Source: Paralichthys olivaceus
Taxonomy: Eukaryota; Chordata; Actinopteri; Pleuronectiformes; Paralichthyidae
Assembly: GCF_024713975.1 (NCBI RefSeq)
Contig: NC_091106.1
Location: 13,728,501-13,792,500 of the forward strand
Reading direction: 5' to 3'
Length of the DNA: 64,000 bases
The notes under the pieces are model-generated. The model searched no databases. It had not been told where the DNA came from and saw nothing but the letters and a program-made list of their open reading frames with translations. Positions within the stretch are counted from its first letter, which is position 1; each line of letters begins with the position of its first letter. Positions 51,201 through 62,921 of this stretch are shown piece after piece. A program made the position numbers and the translations under genes.

Positions 51201-54200
51201 GGGATGCAACAAAGCACAAGGGTTTTAAATATTCATTGTTTCTACCACTGCAGAAGCAGCACAAACAACAGAAGGCAGTCAGCCTACACACCAGCACTCT
51301 CATTTATTTATGTGAGCCACTGATACACTCAGACTGTTTTCAGGGAATATAGATAAATACAAATGGATCAATACATAAAGTCATGAGTCAAAACTCTCCA
51401 TGTTCCTCTGTTACTATACATATACTCTGTTTATCAGCAGTGTTTCCCACAGGATGAGAGTCTGTTGGTGGTGGTCAAACTTCAGAATCAGCTCCAATCA
51501 ACACTGAATACCTCTTTTAAACGTAGATTGCAGTTTTTTTTAACAGCTAAAAAAAGGTGATTGGCTTCTATCTCGTTGCCAGTAGAGGAGTTTGCCTCTC
51601 TGTTTTTGTCCACCAGTGTGTAATGATCTACGTCCCCGCACCGGAAACTGACGCTCTCTCACCTCACCGTCTTGCCAAATTAGCCCGTTCGCCCATGTGT
51701 CATGTTTCCATCATTGCAGATGGAAGCTGGAGCACATTGAAACCTAAGGGAGTGAATGTCTCTTGTATCCATTCCAATTGCAGACAAATGGCAGCTGTTT
51801 GCAGGTTTTTGGACCTGTTGAAAATGTGCTTAAAGCTACAAAACTTTCTGTTGGTCATTAGCTGTTAGTCTTTGTCTTGTAAGTAATGTTGTGCTGTAAA
51901 TTGAGTAAGACCTCCACCATGATGGTTGAGAGTAGGTTTGTAATTTACCTGATTCGAGTTTCCTTCAATCAGAACCTTTTCTATTTTAGTCTAAAAAGAA
52001 ACATCCTCACACATTGGTCTACCAGTGTGCTTTCTTGTACAGGTTGTGCTGGTCAGTTGTAGGCAGATGCATAACAAGACAGGTGATAACAAGGACTCAC
52101 TCTGTAATGAAGATATCTTTGTGATTTGGTTTTATTTGATAAAAACAAGTTATCACTTTACATCATTGGATACATGAAAAAGGGATGTCTCTGAAGATTA
52201 TACTGTTCCTGAAGCAAGCAACCATATAAATATAATTTAACATTACATTTTACAAGTCGTTGGTCGAGGCCAGCAGAAACTTTCTCAAGTCTGTAATTTT
52301 CTAATGATCTCCAAGAGGTTTGAAAAAAGAAAAAAAAAAAACAGATGTCACACAGATGTTATCATTGTTTCAAGGAAACATCCCTGGAAATTCTCAGGAA
52401 TGTTCAGATCTATAAAAGAATCCATGTTTTAATTGGTCTGCAATTCAGATGCATTTGTCATAGACCTCACACTGTGCTTCACGTGCACCAGCTTTCACAA
52501 ACCTCCCCTTGTGCTTCATTAAAACATTGGAACCTTTTCCTCCGTCAGCAGTGACTGAACTGCAACACAAACAAACAGTTAATAATTTTAATGAAGATGT
52601 CGACACTGACAGCAGCTGAGACAATTTCACTTAGGAAGAAAAGGAACCTCGGTGTGTGTGCAGTGCTTCCCTTAATGAATCAGATCAGAATCGAAAGCTA
52701 AGAGAACTTGGCTGGGATGGCTCTGAGTTAAATGCCATCAAATTCAAATGAAGTCTATTCCACAGCAGAAAGTGGAAAATGTGAATCGGTCTGAATATAT
52801 TTGAATCCACTGCATGCCTGTATGGCAGCAGATTAAAGTGCACAAAACAAATAAAAAAATCCAATCCCTCGCCCAGCTGCTTGACAGAAAGCTCCCGTTT
52901 CCGTCATCACAGAGCTGTCAATTTTATCTGTGTCACTGTTTCCCTGCAGCTCACAAACTTAGCTGAGTGCTTCCACAGACATGATTATCACGGGTATGAG
53001 CTGACATAAACCAGCGTTCCCTAACTTAGGAAATGAACTTGAGTGTTTTCCGACATGTTTTCGAATGTGACAACAGGGCACCGGTGCAGTTGGCAAAGAA
53101 AACTAACGTACAAGACTGACAACTTTTTGGACAATTTCAAGAGTGTCACAAATATGCTACAGTTCGGATCCAGTTTAATTGGCTGCTGCTATTTTAAAGA
53201 AAAAACACTGTTATAAAACAAGCTTGGAACTAACTGTCAGAGTTAACAAAGAAACTCTAGATAATAAGACATGAATGTGACAGTTTTAAACTGTGGGTTT
53301 CACATGATGGACGTTAATCAGACATAATACATGGTATGAAAACACTATGCTTGTTCTGAAAGAAATGACGGTGAAGTAGAAACATGGACACGATGAAGTA
53401 ATATGGTGAAGACAGACAGGTTTCAGAGAAGTGCAGAGAAACTTTAAAGCAACAAGGAACAAAACTCCAGTTCATAAATGTCTGAACATTTTCACAGTTG
53501 GTGAAAATGGTTGCTTCTGCTTGGACAGAAGAAGAACATGAATCTAAGTGCTCACCGAAGAGAAATGCAGTTTTCCCTTGAGTGATTCATTGTTGATATG
53601 TTCCTAATATCTCTGCAAATACTTCAACTGATAAATGTATAATTTAAAGAAGAGAACCTTGCTACATAATTGGACGATCAAGATTCTATCCAGACATTAT
53701 CGGAAACCTATTCATCCCATCAGTTATTCCACACTGGCTCCTGTAAAGTGACTAAAAAGGTTTCCTCTCTTCTCTCAGGCACTCCAACCTACCACCTACC
53801 TCCAGTCAAGGCTCCCACCGGCAGCAAGAAGAAGAGCTCAAAGCACTGCTTCCTCTGTGGCAAGAAGACCGGCCTGGCCACCAGCTATGAGTGCAGGTAC
53901 AACTGCCTCCAGCGTCTCCACTTGCACGCACTCTCTGATTCTCTACCTATTTGTCTGTTTATTTGTCCTTGGAGCAGGAGTAAGAAGTGATTTTTTTAAC
54001 CCAGCTCATCATTTTGTCTCTCTGTGAAAATGTGTCTCTGTTCCCTGCTTGTTCTGCCTCAAGTTATTAGCTTTATCAGAGTTTCTCTCCACCGCATCAA
54101 TCCAGATCACCTCCCTCTCTGGGGTCCTGTCCAGGGCAAACACTTTGAATCTGACGCAACAGTGTGTAAATCTAGTGTCTTAACATTGGCGACTGGGAGA

Positions 54201-55277
54201 GGTTGAGTCATTTAAAGGATAAAGCTTCTATTGTGTTACCTCAGAGATGAACAGACACCAGATTAGTCAAATGGTAAACTGGTTTTTTAAGTTTTCCTTT
54301 CCTCTTGTGTGTCATATTTTTGTGAATATAAAAGTTCTGCAAACTACGTACTGGTGTTACACAATGTTCAGACACATACCGATTATACAACTTGCCCATC
54401 TGCAACACTGTCTGTTACATTTTTATAGACATGAATTTTGCTTGGTTCATTTTTGAGTCTGTGGTAGCGCCCACGTCACCAGTTATCAGTGTTTAGTCTG
54501 ACGCTGCACTCTGCAAGTTGTAGTGTCTGTGCTGCACAGCAACAGGGCCCGTCTCCCCGACAGCTGTTTTGGTTTCTCTGTCTGAACCCAGTCAGACTCC
54601 TCACGTCAGTTTCAAGAGCAAAGTCCCAGAGTAACAGTCTTTTCACTTGATGAGAGGAGAGTTGAACAGCGAGGTCGAACAGAAAACACTGCTCCGGCTG
54701 GTCTGGCACACCCCCTGACAAAGCCAGGTAGAGCGTTAGTGGAAACCATTGTTTAGTGGGCTGGCTGGCCAATCAGAGCAGACTTGGCTTTACCAGGAGG
54801 GAGGCCTTAAAGAGACAGGACAGAAAGATGCTGAAGAACCTGCAGGAGTGGACAGTATTAAGAATGTAATGTTTTTTTCTGAGCATGTAAAGCTTTCCAA
54901 GTAATAATGCAAATGTAATTATGAGCCTGAACATGAGCAGAATATGTTTCCTTTAAAGCACATCCAAGGGGACTTTAGTCCAGAGTTAATATGAGTCAGC
55001 ACTCTGACTCAGCAGAATAGCCACATGATTGAGCAGGTGATGTTTGCTGATAGAGACATTGAATGTTTTATTTGCTGACTGTCAAGTTTTGAGAGAAGAA
55101 TCAGTGTCTTCAAATACTGAAATATGTGTTGAATCTTTTAGGTGTGGTCACAACTTCTGTGCCACCCACCGCTACGCAGAGACACACGCCTGCACGTACG
55201 ACTACAAGAGCGCTGGGCGGCGATATCTGCAAGAGACCAACCCTCTTATCAGTGCTCCCAAGCTGCCCAAGATCTAG
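44412..55277 (+). CDS. zfand4: AN1-type zinc finger protein 4 (ZFAND4/ANUBL1), nine coding exons
   Basis: Coding exons: 44412-44595, 46150-46225, 46883-46950, 47086-47272, 48026-48173, 48605-49852, 50914-50968, 53779-53896, 55142-55277; 2220 nt, 739 aa (human 727). Residues 28-103 form a ubiquitin-like fold, from MELFIETLTG to LKLVLAMRGG, with a ubiquitin-like terminal RGG that is internal here. After a conserved segment (KQVTFVVYREGDQL..VVDRGDGTLTPLS) comes an acidic stretch, NSITMNKMKLLKAKM, then a long Ser/Pro-rich linker in exon 6. The AN1 zinc finger at 678-712 has all eight ligands: C679, C682, C694, C696, C701, H704, H710, C712; the protein ends APKLPKI as in human. Its exact function is not established; the domain pair suggests a ubiquitin/proteasome-related role. 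Transcribed in the same direction as washc2, its neighbour also in human. A human segment of about 20 residues after TLTPLS seems absent here. Confidence 0.95.
47307..47792 (+). mobile_element. hAT-type non-autonomous DNA transposon with exact 8-bp target duplication
   Basis: The ends are TAGGGATGTTAAGATACC on the left and GGTATCGTTTCTCGTGACAG followed by CCCTA on the right, an imperfect terminal inverted repeat. CTACATAC occurs immediately outside on both sides (47299-47306 and 47793-47800), an exact 8-bp duplication as expected for hAT. It is 486 bp long, encodes nothing and carries a long CA microsatellite. It sits in zfand4 between coding exons 4 and 5. Confidence 0.88.
47535..47600 (+). 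repeat. (AC)33 microsatellite inside the hAT element
   Basis: 66 bp of uninterrupted AC. It is the longest dinucleotide run in the window. Confidence 0.97.
48232..48272 (+). repeat. (CA)20 microsatellite in zfand4 intron
   Basis: 41 bp of CA, 60 bp after the donor of coding exon 5. Confidence 0.96.
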
Positions 55278-56198
55278 AACCCACAACCCACTCCTCTACC
55301 AGGGGACGACCAAAACAACCACAGGTTAAAAGTGACTGAGCTGAGGAGAATTTACCGACATTGTGAACAGAAAGAAGGCACTTATTCACCACCATGTGCT
55401 TTTTTTTAACAGCCAAGTTAGCTTAAAAATGAAAATGAAAATATTCTGTAAGCCAAGTGTGACCAAACAAGAGTAGACTGAAGTGGCACAGAACTAATTA
55501 TCACCTCTTGACAATGTGAACTGTTTATCTGTTTAATCTGTCACCTTGTTCTTATTTCCACTGCGTGAAAACAAAACAAAAAAAACCTGTGCATGTAAGT
55601 AGGTAGTTTTTTTGGGGGTTTTTTGCTAAATATATCTGCTGCACGTTCTGACATATCTATTTTTAGTTTTGTAAACCTTTTTTTAAACGAAATAGGACCA
55701 CTGATGACTTCTCATTCGACAAGTCTTTGACAGATGCACTTTAGAACTATCATATTTATACATTTACTTTTCCTTGTTGTGAGGGGGAAGGATACTTATA
55801 TCTCCGTTTGTCTTATGAAGTTGTTGTCGTCATCAAGATTTTTATATTCTGCGTTTCTTTCTTACACAGGCACATACATACCAACATCACTTTCTTAAAA
55901 GAGAACAAGACACCGACTTAATAATGAAATACTTAATATTTATCAATGAATTCTACTTATTTAAATTCCAGATTGGTTTTGAAATAGTAAGTATGCAATG
56001 TGTGTAGGTGTGAATGTCAGTTGTAATCCACATGCCTATCAAGTGAACTGTATTAGGATTTGGGGGCATGGTTATGGTATTTATGATGTGTCTACAGTAC
56101 AGTGGTTGCCATAAAAAAAATCTTTTGTAATTCTTTTTTATTGCTCAGCTGTTGCAAAAACTTAAAATGCTGTTAAAGTATCTACAGGGGTTTGATCT

Positions 56199-56204
56199 AA
56201 TAAA
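56199..56204 (+). terminator. zfand4: Candidate polyadenylation signal for zfand4
   Basis: AATAAA about 920 bp after the stop codon, followed by TTTCTTCT. It gives a UTR length that is ordinary for this kind of gene. Confidence 0.5.
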
Positions 56205-56596
56205 GTTTCTTCTAAGCGTTTAGATCCAACACTTGTCTGACATAATATTTCCACCTGATTTATTGCTGAGTTGATGAGGAAAAACAGAGTTCACAGTACT
56301 CTTGGTTGTGCTATAATTCCCTCTCACTCTGCAGAGTCCTGTCCTCGAGGCTTCTGATGCACGTCTTCATTATTTACTCACTGAGGGTTTGACTTTTCCT
56401 GCTGCTCGACCCTTAATGGCTCTGATCGCATTGATGTGAAGAAAATGAGATATGGTTTCTGTTTGGTATCACGAGCTCATTCTCCTCACTTTGAGAACCA
56501 GGTCCCCCCTGACACAGACCCTTGGCCAGTTTCTTAGCAACAAGCAGAAAACATTAGACCCCCACCCTGCGCCAAAGAGGAAATGTGTTCATTGCT

Positions 56597-56925
56597 GTTG
56601 ATTTGTCAGCAGGATAACGCCTAAACTACTGAACTGATTTTATTGAAACATGGTTGAAGGACGGGACATCGGCCAAGAAAGAGTCCATACCCTTTGTGTG
56701 GATCCAGGAATTGTTTATCACTTTCTTTAACGTTGTTAGGTGGGGATTTTTCACTGATTTCATGGATCCTGAATGATCAGGCGTATGGCGGCGTCTGATA
56801 TCTGTTTGTGTTCAATTTGTTGTGTTGTGCTCATTGTTTGGGAGATTACACAAAAACTTGGTGGAAGGATTCGGTATAGATCAGAGAAAACCCACTATCT
56901 GGATCAAAAGAATTCCTATTGTGCT
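56597..56925 (+). repeat. Two adjacent fragments of the unnamed interspersed repeat
   Basis: At 56597-56765: GATTTGTCAGCAGGATAACG, CTAAACTACTGAACTGATTTT, ACATGGTTGAAGGACGGGAC, then GGCCAAGAAAGAGTCCATAC. At about 56845-56925: GAGATTACACAAAAACTTGG, then TGGAAGGATTCGG and GATCAGAG. The second starts the core again, so two insertions or a tandem duplication are possible. Confidence 0.6.
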
Positions 56926-57807
56926 TCACCTAATCCCAATGACATCACATATGGATCTAAAAGACTTACAAAACATACCATTCAACAGCCAAAGTCTCTT
57001 GATTGAAAAGACTTTTAGTGCAGTGACACTAACTCCGGTTAAACCTGTTATTTTCCTACTTAGCTACTTATCTGCGTTACTGTGTTACTGGGTGCGTGTT
57101 TTTTCACTCATCATTAAAAAAACATCTCTAACTGAAAAACATGAGCGAATGTGTGAACTGGTAAATTGCTCTCGGAGTTTATTGCCTGTATGCAAATGTT
57201 AAGATATCGCTTAAGAAAAACAAAAAGCCTGGGCTTTCTGCCACTGGTTCACATTTTCAAATGCACATTAATAATTTTGTCGGGGAGAGCACTTCAAAGC
57301 TCCGGTTTGTTTATTTGCACACGGACGACAACAAACTAATCCTGGAGACTTGAGAGCAAAGAACCGTTAAAACACACACACACACACATAACACTGTCTT
57401 TCTTTGCTGGTGAGTCACCGAGAGGAGAGGTTCAAAAGTGGAGGCAGCACTTATTATCATTCACTTTGCTTTGGTCATGGATGCTCATCCTGCAGCAGAC
57501 AGACCCTGACCCGAGTCACGTCTCAGTGTTTTTATCCACACTTCCTCCTTCATGTTAGCTGGCTTTGATCCAAGATAATTGGGCTGTGCAGCAGATACAG
57601 CTCCAACACATCTTAGTCTCTCTTGACAGAGGAATTTAAAAATGATGGAGTTAACAGGCATTTTTTGAAGTTTTGAAAAATACATCATGCTGTCTAATTT
57701 CAAACTCCTCAGTGAAGCAGCAGAAACTTGGCTGTTAAAAATATTCTACGTCTATTTTGACAATAGTGGGAGCACTCAAAGGTAGCGACAGGTGGTAACC
57801 ATGGAAA

Positions 57808-58250
57808 CCATAGACTAAATCCTGGTGACACCAGACTACACTCTATATAAAGATGGAATCCACACTTCTTCACACTATCTCGAAATGAATCCGAAAAATC
57901 TCCCCGATACGAAGGCTGCCGTCTTGTACATTTGGAGCAAGAGTCAGTCTCAGCTGTGAATCATGACGTTCTAATCCTGTTTATATGTCATCAGATACTC
58001 AATCAAAACCAAACTTATAAGAAAAATCAACACTTGAACATCGGTGTGATAAGAACCACATAAAATGACAGAATCCATCTTTGTCATTCACTTTGACTTT
58101 TTAGTTTGGTCCATGTGCCCACAAGGAGGAAGCAGGATTTATGACCTATACTGCAGCAGGCCAACAGGTGGCGATCTAGTTGCTTTGGGTTCACTTTTGA
58201 GAAGCCGTCATCATCGTCAGTCTTTAAATTCAGTCCATGGTGCACATCAA
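57808..58250 (+). repeat. Interspersed repeat, probable DNA element remnant (CCATAGACT...AGTCCATGG ends)
   Basis: The left part reads CCATAGACTAAATCC and CTATATAAAGATGGAATCC. The right part reads GGCCAACAGGTGGCGATCTAG, GGTTCACTTTTGAG, GCCGTCATCATC and TTTAAATTCAGTCCATGG. The ends are imperfect inverse complements. The same word set is common in fish genomes. Exact ends are uncertain. Confidence 0.5.
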
Positions 58251-59692
58251 CACCTTCTAGTCTGCCCAGTATTTCACCTCTGTGTTGATCATTAAATGTT
58301 ACTGTTACACTTTCACTTTTGTTTTAAGTGGAGACAAGGTTTCTTCACATGCAGAGTGTCACAAAGTGTTGAGCATTGTACTGAATTCCATTTTCTACTC
58401 AGAGTTCTTTGATTCTTTCAAGGGTAATGTTTTTTGCCCACAACATTATATATTTCAAAAAATATCCTCAAACGCTCTGCATCAACATCCTTTAACCTTC
58501 ACTACATATTCACTTTTAAAACAGCTGCTGAACATTGTTTAATCTATTGAGGGATTTAAAATATAACTCCATAACTCCTGACAGAGAAAACTGTATCTTA
58601 AAGAGTGACCCAAAATGTATGAAAGTGCACAACTAGATCTCTTTCATTTTCATAACCATGGACCTTGTGGGATTTACACAGGTTTTTACTGAGTATTTGA
58701 TCCCATTTCCTTCAGTCACTTCTTCTGTGGAACAGTTTTCCACTGCGGCTGTGCTCCATATCACATAAACACACCAGCCAAAGGCCTATTTTCTGTTTCA
58801 GGATTAGTCAGCTCGCCTTCTGCAAACTCTGCCAAGGACTGCAAGTCTATATTTTGCACAGGCTGAAAAACAATGCTTTTCCCTTTCTTTCTATTTTTTC
58901 TAAACATGGCTTCTGGAGGGAGACATCCTGCTCGGTGAAAGTGGCCGTGGACAAGATAGGAACACTTTAAAACATGAATTATAGCTTACAGACAACTGTG
59001 CAATACAGTCTGACATTTACAGTATGGGTTGTTTTTGTGTGATTTTGCTTCTGAAATTCAAAATCACACAGCTACATTTTCTGTTGCAGTAAATATCGGC
59101 TGGGGTTTTTTCTCTTGTGTTGTAAATGATATCTCCAGTCATTACCAGACTGTTTTATAATCAAGAAAACACACCTTCTCTCAAACTCTTTCACATTTGC
59201 ATGTGCTGGCATAATGAGGAACCAAGATCACAAGATGACACCACAGTATCGTGATAAACACATTAACAAAATGTGTTTATGGTAATTATTCCAAAGGTGT
59301 CCGCACACAAACATTTCATTACCGCTCTGGTGGCGTGTTGTTGTGAATATCCTGTATCTGCAACTTTTAAATAACACTGTCATCAACACACAATGGTGAA
59401 TCATATGTACTAAGGTGTTGTGCAGCCAGGGATCAGAGCACTAGATGATCAGGCTCAACCAGCTTGACAGATTCACTGTGTCAGTTAAGACAGAGGGAAC
59501 TCTCCTAACTATTTAAACAACACTGGAAAAACTCAGTAGAGTACACGTATTCCTCCAAGGCCCACCAGTCACCTAAAATTCATTCACCAAGTTTCACAAA
59601 CTCGTAGATTATGAAATGTAAATAATCTCCTAAATGTGCCTGATTTGTTTTCACCATGAATTATTCCCTGTGAAAACAGTGGGAATGTTGAA

Positions 59693-59850
59693 AACAGAAA
59701 CGCTTCCTGGATCTTATACTTGATCCAAATCTGTGCCAAAGTTTATCGGCCAAATCCTTCCACCAAGTTATGGCAACATGTTATGTTATATAATCAAACG
59801 GACAAAACAACCAAACAAACGGGTGAAAACATAACCTCCCTGCTGGAGGT
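59693..59850 (-). repeat. Inverted copy of the unnamed interspersed repeat
   Basis: Read on the minus strand: GGGAGGTTATGTTTTCACCC, GTTTGTTTGGTTGTTTTGTC, then AACTTGGTGGAAGGATTTGG and a CGGATCC-like end. It preserves the left end best. Confidence 0.65.
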
Positions 59851-60754
59851 ATATCCAGCCACCTCCTGAATGAATAACCTACCTTCTTCTACCTCTCTGT
59901 TGATTCCAGCTTTGTTTTTCACCTGCTTCTCCTTTCTGCTTCCTCCTTGTGAAATTTATCTCGTTTCCTCAAGGAGATTTATCATGTTGACCAACTGTGC
60001 TCCAACGTAAACAGACACGCCTGTTTCTTAACCAATCAAATGGAATGTGAGATGTTTGTCGGCAGTGTTGCATAGACCAGTCAAACCCAGAGTAAATATT
60101 TCTCTCTGGCTGCTGTCCTCCTGCTGTGAAGGCTGAAATTTGGATTTCTAAATTCCTGTAAACGTGGCAAATGGGCTGCCTCCCCGCACATTTCGACACA
60201 TCAAGCCACGTCGTAATCTTTCCACGCCATGCGACAAGACGGCCTGTATCTCTCCGACGCATGCATGACAATTTGGCAGCCTCACTTCTGAGGTGCCCAC
60301 TTTGTCCAGACAGAGCACAGAGGCTCCGTTGTCCCACCGCAAGGGCCCAGTGGCAGACTGTGAATCAGTAATAAGCTCAAACACAATGACAGGTTTCTCT
60401 GAGATGGAGCCGAGGCTTTAAGGCAGCGGAGGATTCAGTCCCTCGTTTAACGAGTGATCCTCTCCTAACTGACTGTCCTGTGATTGATGCGGAGTTACAG
60501 TACATGAGCGAGTCACTCCAGTGTCATACAGTACACTGCAGGCCATTCATAATCTGAAATAAGGACCTCGAGACCAGAAACTATGAAGACAGGCAGATTG
60601 GAGCTATTTTCTATTAGTTGTTTTGTTCTGGCAAGAAATCATATTAAAGCTGATGGTACCAAACAATTATAGAATAATGAATAACAGAAATGATTGTATC
60701 TATATATAGTTGGGGGCCATTTGTTTGTTCATCTTCTGTCAGAGAGTATGATTA

Positions 60755-61045
60755 AAAGATTGATACCACTCTCTTATCTGTTAGCTTAGTTTAGCACAAA
60801 CACTGGATACAAGCAAGATTTAACAAGCAAGATATACCTTTGGAGTTAAAGAGCTTTTGAGGCGCTGGTTCAGGTGGATAATTGTCACCCAAGGGCAGAA
60901 CCAGGCTAGTTCCCAATTCTCCAGTTTTTGTGCCATGTTAAGCTAGAGCTTCACATTTTATGAAAAGATCTGAAACACAAAGAGAGTCTAATCATCTAAC
61001 TCCCCAACAGAAAGCAAATAAACAATACAAACTTTTGCTTAAAAG
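60755..61045 (+). repeat. Interspersed repeat copy (GTTAGCTTAGTTTAGCAC...GAAAGCAAATAAAC type)
   Basis: The words GATACCACTCTCTTATCTG, TTAGCTTAGTTTAGCACAAA, ACTGGATACAAG and, at the far end, TCTAATCATCTAACTCC and GAAAGCAAATAAAC appear in the order of an abundant teleost repeat. The middle is diverged. Confidence 0.6.
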
Positions 61046-61074
61046 CTAACATGAGAATATTGCCGTGCTCAGAA

Positions 61075-61111
61075 TTTCTGGCCTCCGAATCGAAAGTTCG
61101 GAGGCCAGAAA
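61075..61111 (+). repeat. Perfect 15-bp inverted repeat (hairpin/cruciform candidate)
   Basis: TTTCTGGCCTCCGAA at 61075-61089 and its exact reverse complement at 61097-61111, with a 7-nt loop TCGAAAG. It lies just after the repeat ending about 61045 and about 0.5 kb before a CpG-rich block. It is GC-rich compared with the flanks. Confidence 0.85.
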
Positions 61112-61589
61112 GCTTTTACTCTTTGTGAGCACTTCTGTCATTAAATAGGTTGTACATGAGTACAATTACTGTCTGTGGACGTTTTACCACAGTGCTAGTA
61201 TGTGTGTATGCCGCGTAATGCGTAATTATAAACAGTTTTGCTACAATGGTCAGCTGTGAGATTGGAACACCATCAACTCAAGTTATTCGGGTGTAACGTC
61301 ATTCCGAGGGCCCAGCTCCGAGGTGTATAATTAAAGTCTAGTCGCGCCGCTGTGACGCAATTAGTCCACCAATGCAGCCAATTTAGGATTTGGCCCCTAA
61401 ACTGAGACACAGCTTGTCTCTGCAGGCTGCACCTTTAAATCTAAACCACACATGGCTCCACTTTTAATTGAAAAACACTGATCAGTGCAGCTTTAATATC
61501 ACATTCAGCTGTCACCATCATCACCCTCCTATAAGCAGAGTGGGCTCCATTTTCCACCATCATCATCATCAACTTCTTCATCATCCTAG

Positions 61590-62049
61590 TGCACAGCCCT
61601 CTCTGCGCCCGCGTGCGCCGCCTGTCCACAATTGATTTTTTTTCTTTCTCTCTCCATCACGCGGAAGTCGGTGACGCACTATCGCGCACAGCTGCAGCTG
61701 CTCAGTGGAATAAACACGGCGTCGTCACTCGGCGTCAGACAGCGGCGAGAGCCGGTGAGCGTGTCCCAGTGTGTCGGTACTGTCCGCGGGAACATGGAGC
61801 AGCTTTCGGTCCTCTGCAGCGGTGCGTCCGTCCACACCGGGGCTCCAGTGTCTCCGCCGCGCCGCTCGCTCCATTGAGTCCAACCGGAGGCGGCTGGTGG
61901 TCGGACGGACAGACAGAGGGACTGACGAAGGGACAGACTGACTGACCGACCGTGCGTCTGGACTGAACCTGCGTGACAATTTGTTTGTTCCCCCCATTGT
62001 TAGAGTCGACGGTGGAGAGTCGCAGACCGCAGCCTGTGGAGATTCAAGG
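61590..62049 (+). promoter_or_regulatory. CpG-rich block: candidate promoter/first exon of the next gene
   Basis: CpG density rises sharply here compared with the flanking kilobases. Plausible donors are GCCG|GTGAGC after 61754 and TCAAG|GTATGG after 62049. No coding exon or known protein is recognisable between here and the window end. In human, MARCHF8 lies beside ZFAND4, so a marchf8 first exon is a guess from gene order only. Confidence 0.35.
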
Positions 62050-62089
62050 TATGGAAATTCATTTTTGGTGCAGCAAAAAACCTCCAGCA

Positions 62090-62119
62090 ACGCGCGCGCG
62101 TGTGTGTGCGTGCGCGTGT
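62090..62119 (+). repeat. Alternating CG/TG tract (Z-DNA-prone)
   Basis: Thirty bases of strict purine-pyrimidine alternation mixing CG and TG steps, about 40 bp past the possible donor at 62049. Confidence 0.85.
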
Positions 62120-62493
62120 TTCAATGATGTGTTTGTCAGTGACTGTGTGTGGTAGTTTGCTCCTCAGTCACTTTGCAGTGATGGGGCACTATGGGTCATG
62201 ATGATGATCCAGCCTGTTATGATGCTCACAATGAGATATCTCCCCCTCTGCTGCTCCAGGATGTTTTCTCCTGATGTCAGCAGCTGATCCATCACCTCTG
62301 ATTGTATCACACTGGATCAATATTGATTAGGATGTTAATGGTGAAATGTGCACGGTGCAGACTCCTCAAACTGGCTTTGTCCCACAGATTTCCACGTTTG
62401 GCTTCAGGTGGGAGGTGCACTGTCCTGCAGATGTTCCCTGATCATGAATCATAAATCCAGGCGGAGAAGCCTACATAGCCTCACTGCTACAAC

Positions 62494-62921
62494 CAGAGCC
62501 CGACTGATATATTGTTTGGCCGATATCAGCCTTTCACATGACATATCGATTTGCCGATACCTTGATATGATTTTTGGAGCATTGGACCAGATTGCGAATA
62601 AGATAATTATTTGTCATCTTCACTTGCGTACCTTAGCGCCAACGCATGTTTCGGCTTTTAATCACAAGTCACCCTCTTTGAAGACAGGCCCACCACAGGC
62701 TGACCCGCTATCTTTGAGTTTGTAGAGAAAACAATGCAGAATAAAACATTTCAACAACAAATATTTTGTGGTATTTGAATGTTAATTGGTTAAACTGTAA
62801 AAAGTCAATACTCGCTTACATTTCTTTGTTATTACGGTTTGTTACAGACCTCGCGAGAATAATTTTCACTTTTTAAATATTTATCAGCATCTGCCCCAAA
62901 GATCCATATCAGTCAGACTCT
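62494..62921 (+). mobile_element. Non-autonomous DNA transposon, probably hAT-like
   Basis: The left end CAGAGCCCGACTGATATATT is mirrored by the right end CATATCAGTCAGACTCT; inverted, AGAGYCYGACTGATAT is shared. Internal words such as GGCCGATATCAGCC and CGATTTGCCGATACC are typical of a fish element of this kind. No exact target duplication is visible, so ends may be off by a few bases. It encodes nothing. Confidence 0.65.

Larger units (their letters stand above)
55278..61589. other. zfand4 3' UTR and long intergenic stretch
   Basis: The first 0.9 kb is probably zfand4 3' UTR. The rest holds several repeat copies (56597, 56845, 57808, 59693, 60755) and a perfect hairpin at 61075. No reading frame has homology or convincing splice sites; those at 56773-57202, 58065-58542 and 59969-60384 fall in or beside repeats or are isolated. 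Confidence 0.55.

Noticed and set aside
56773-57202. Two overlapping frames of 77 and 126 aa
   Set aside because: They run over a repeat fragment and have no splice or homology support.
59969-60384. Opposed frames around 60.2 kb with a somewhat higher GC content
   Set aside because: Isolated, no acceptor/donor pair, no recognisable domain.
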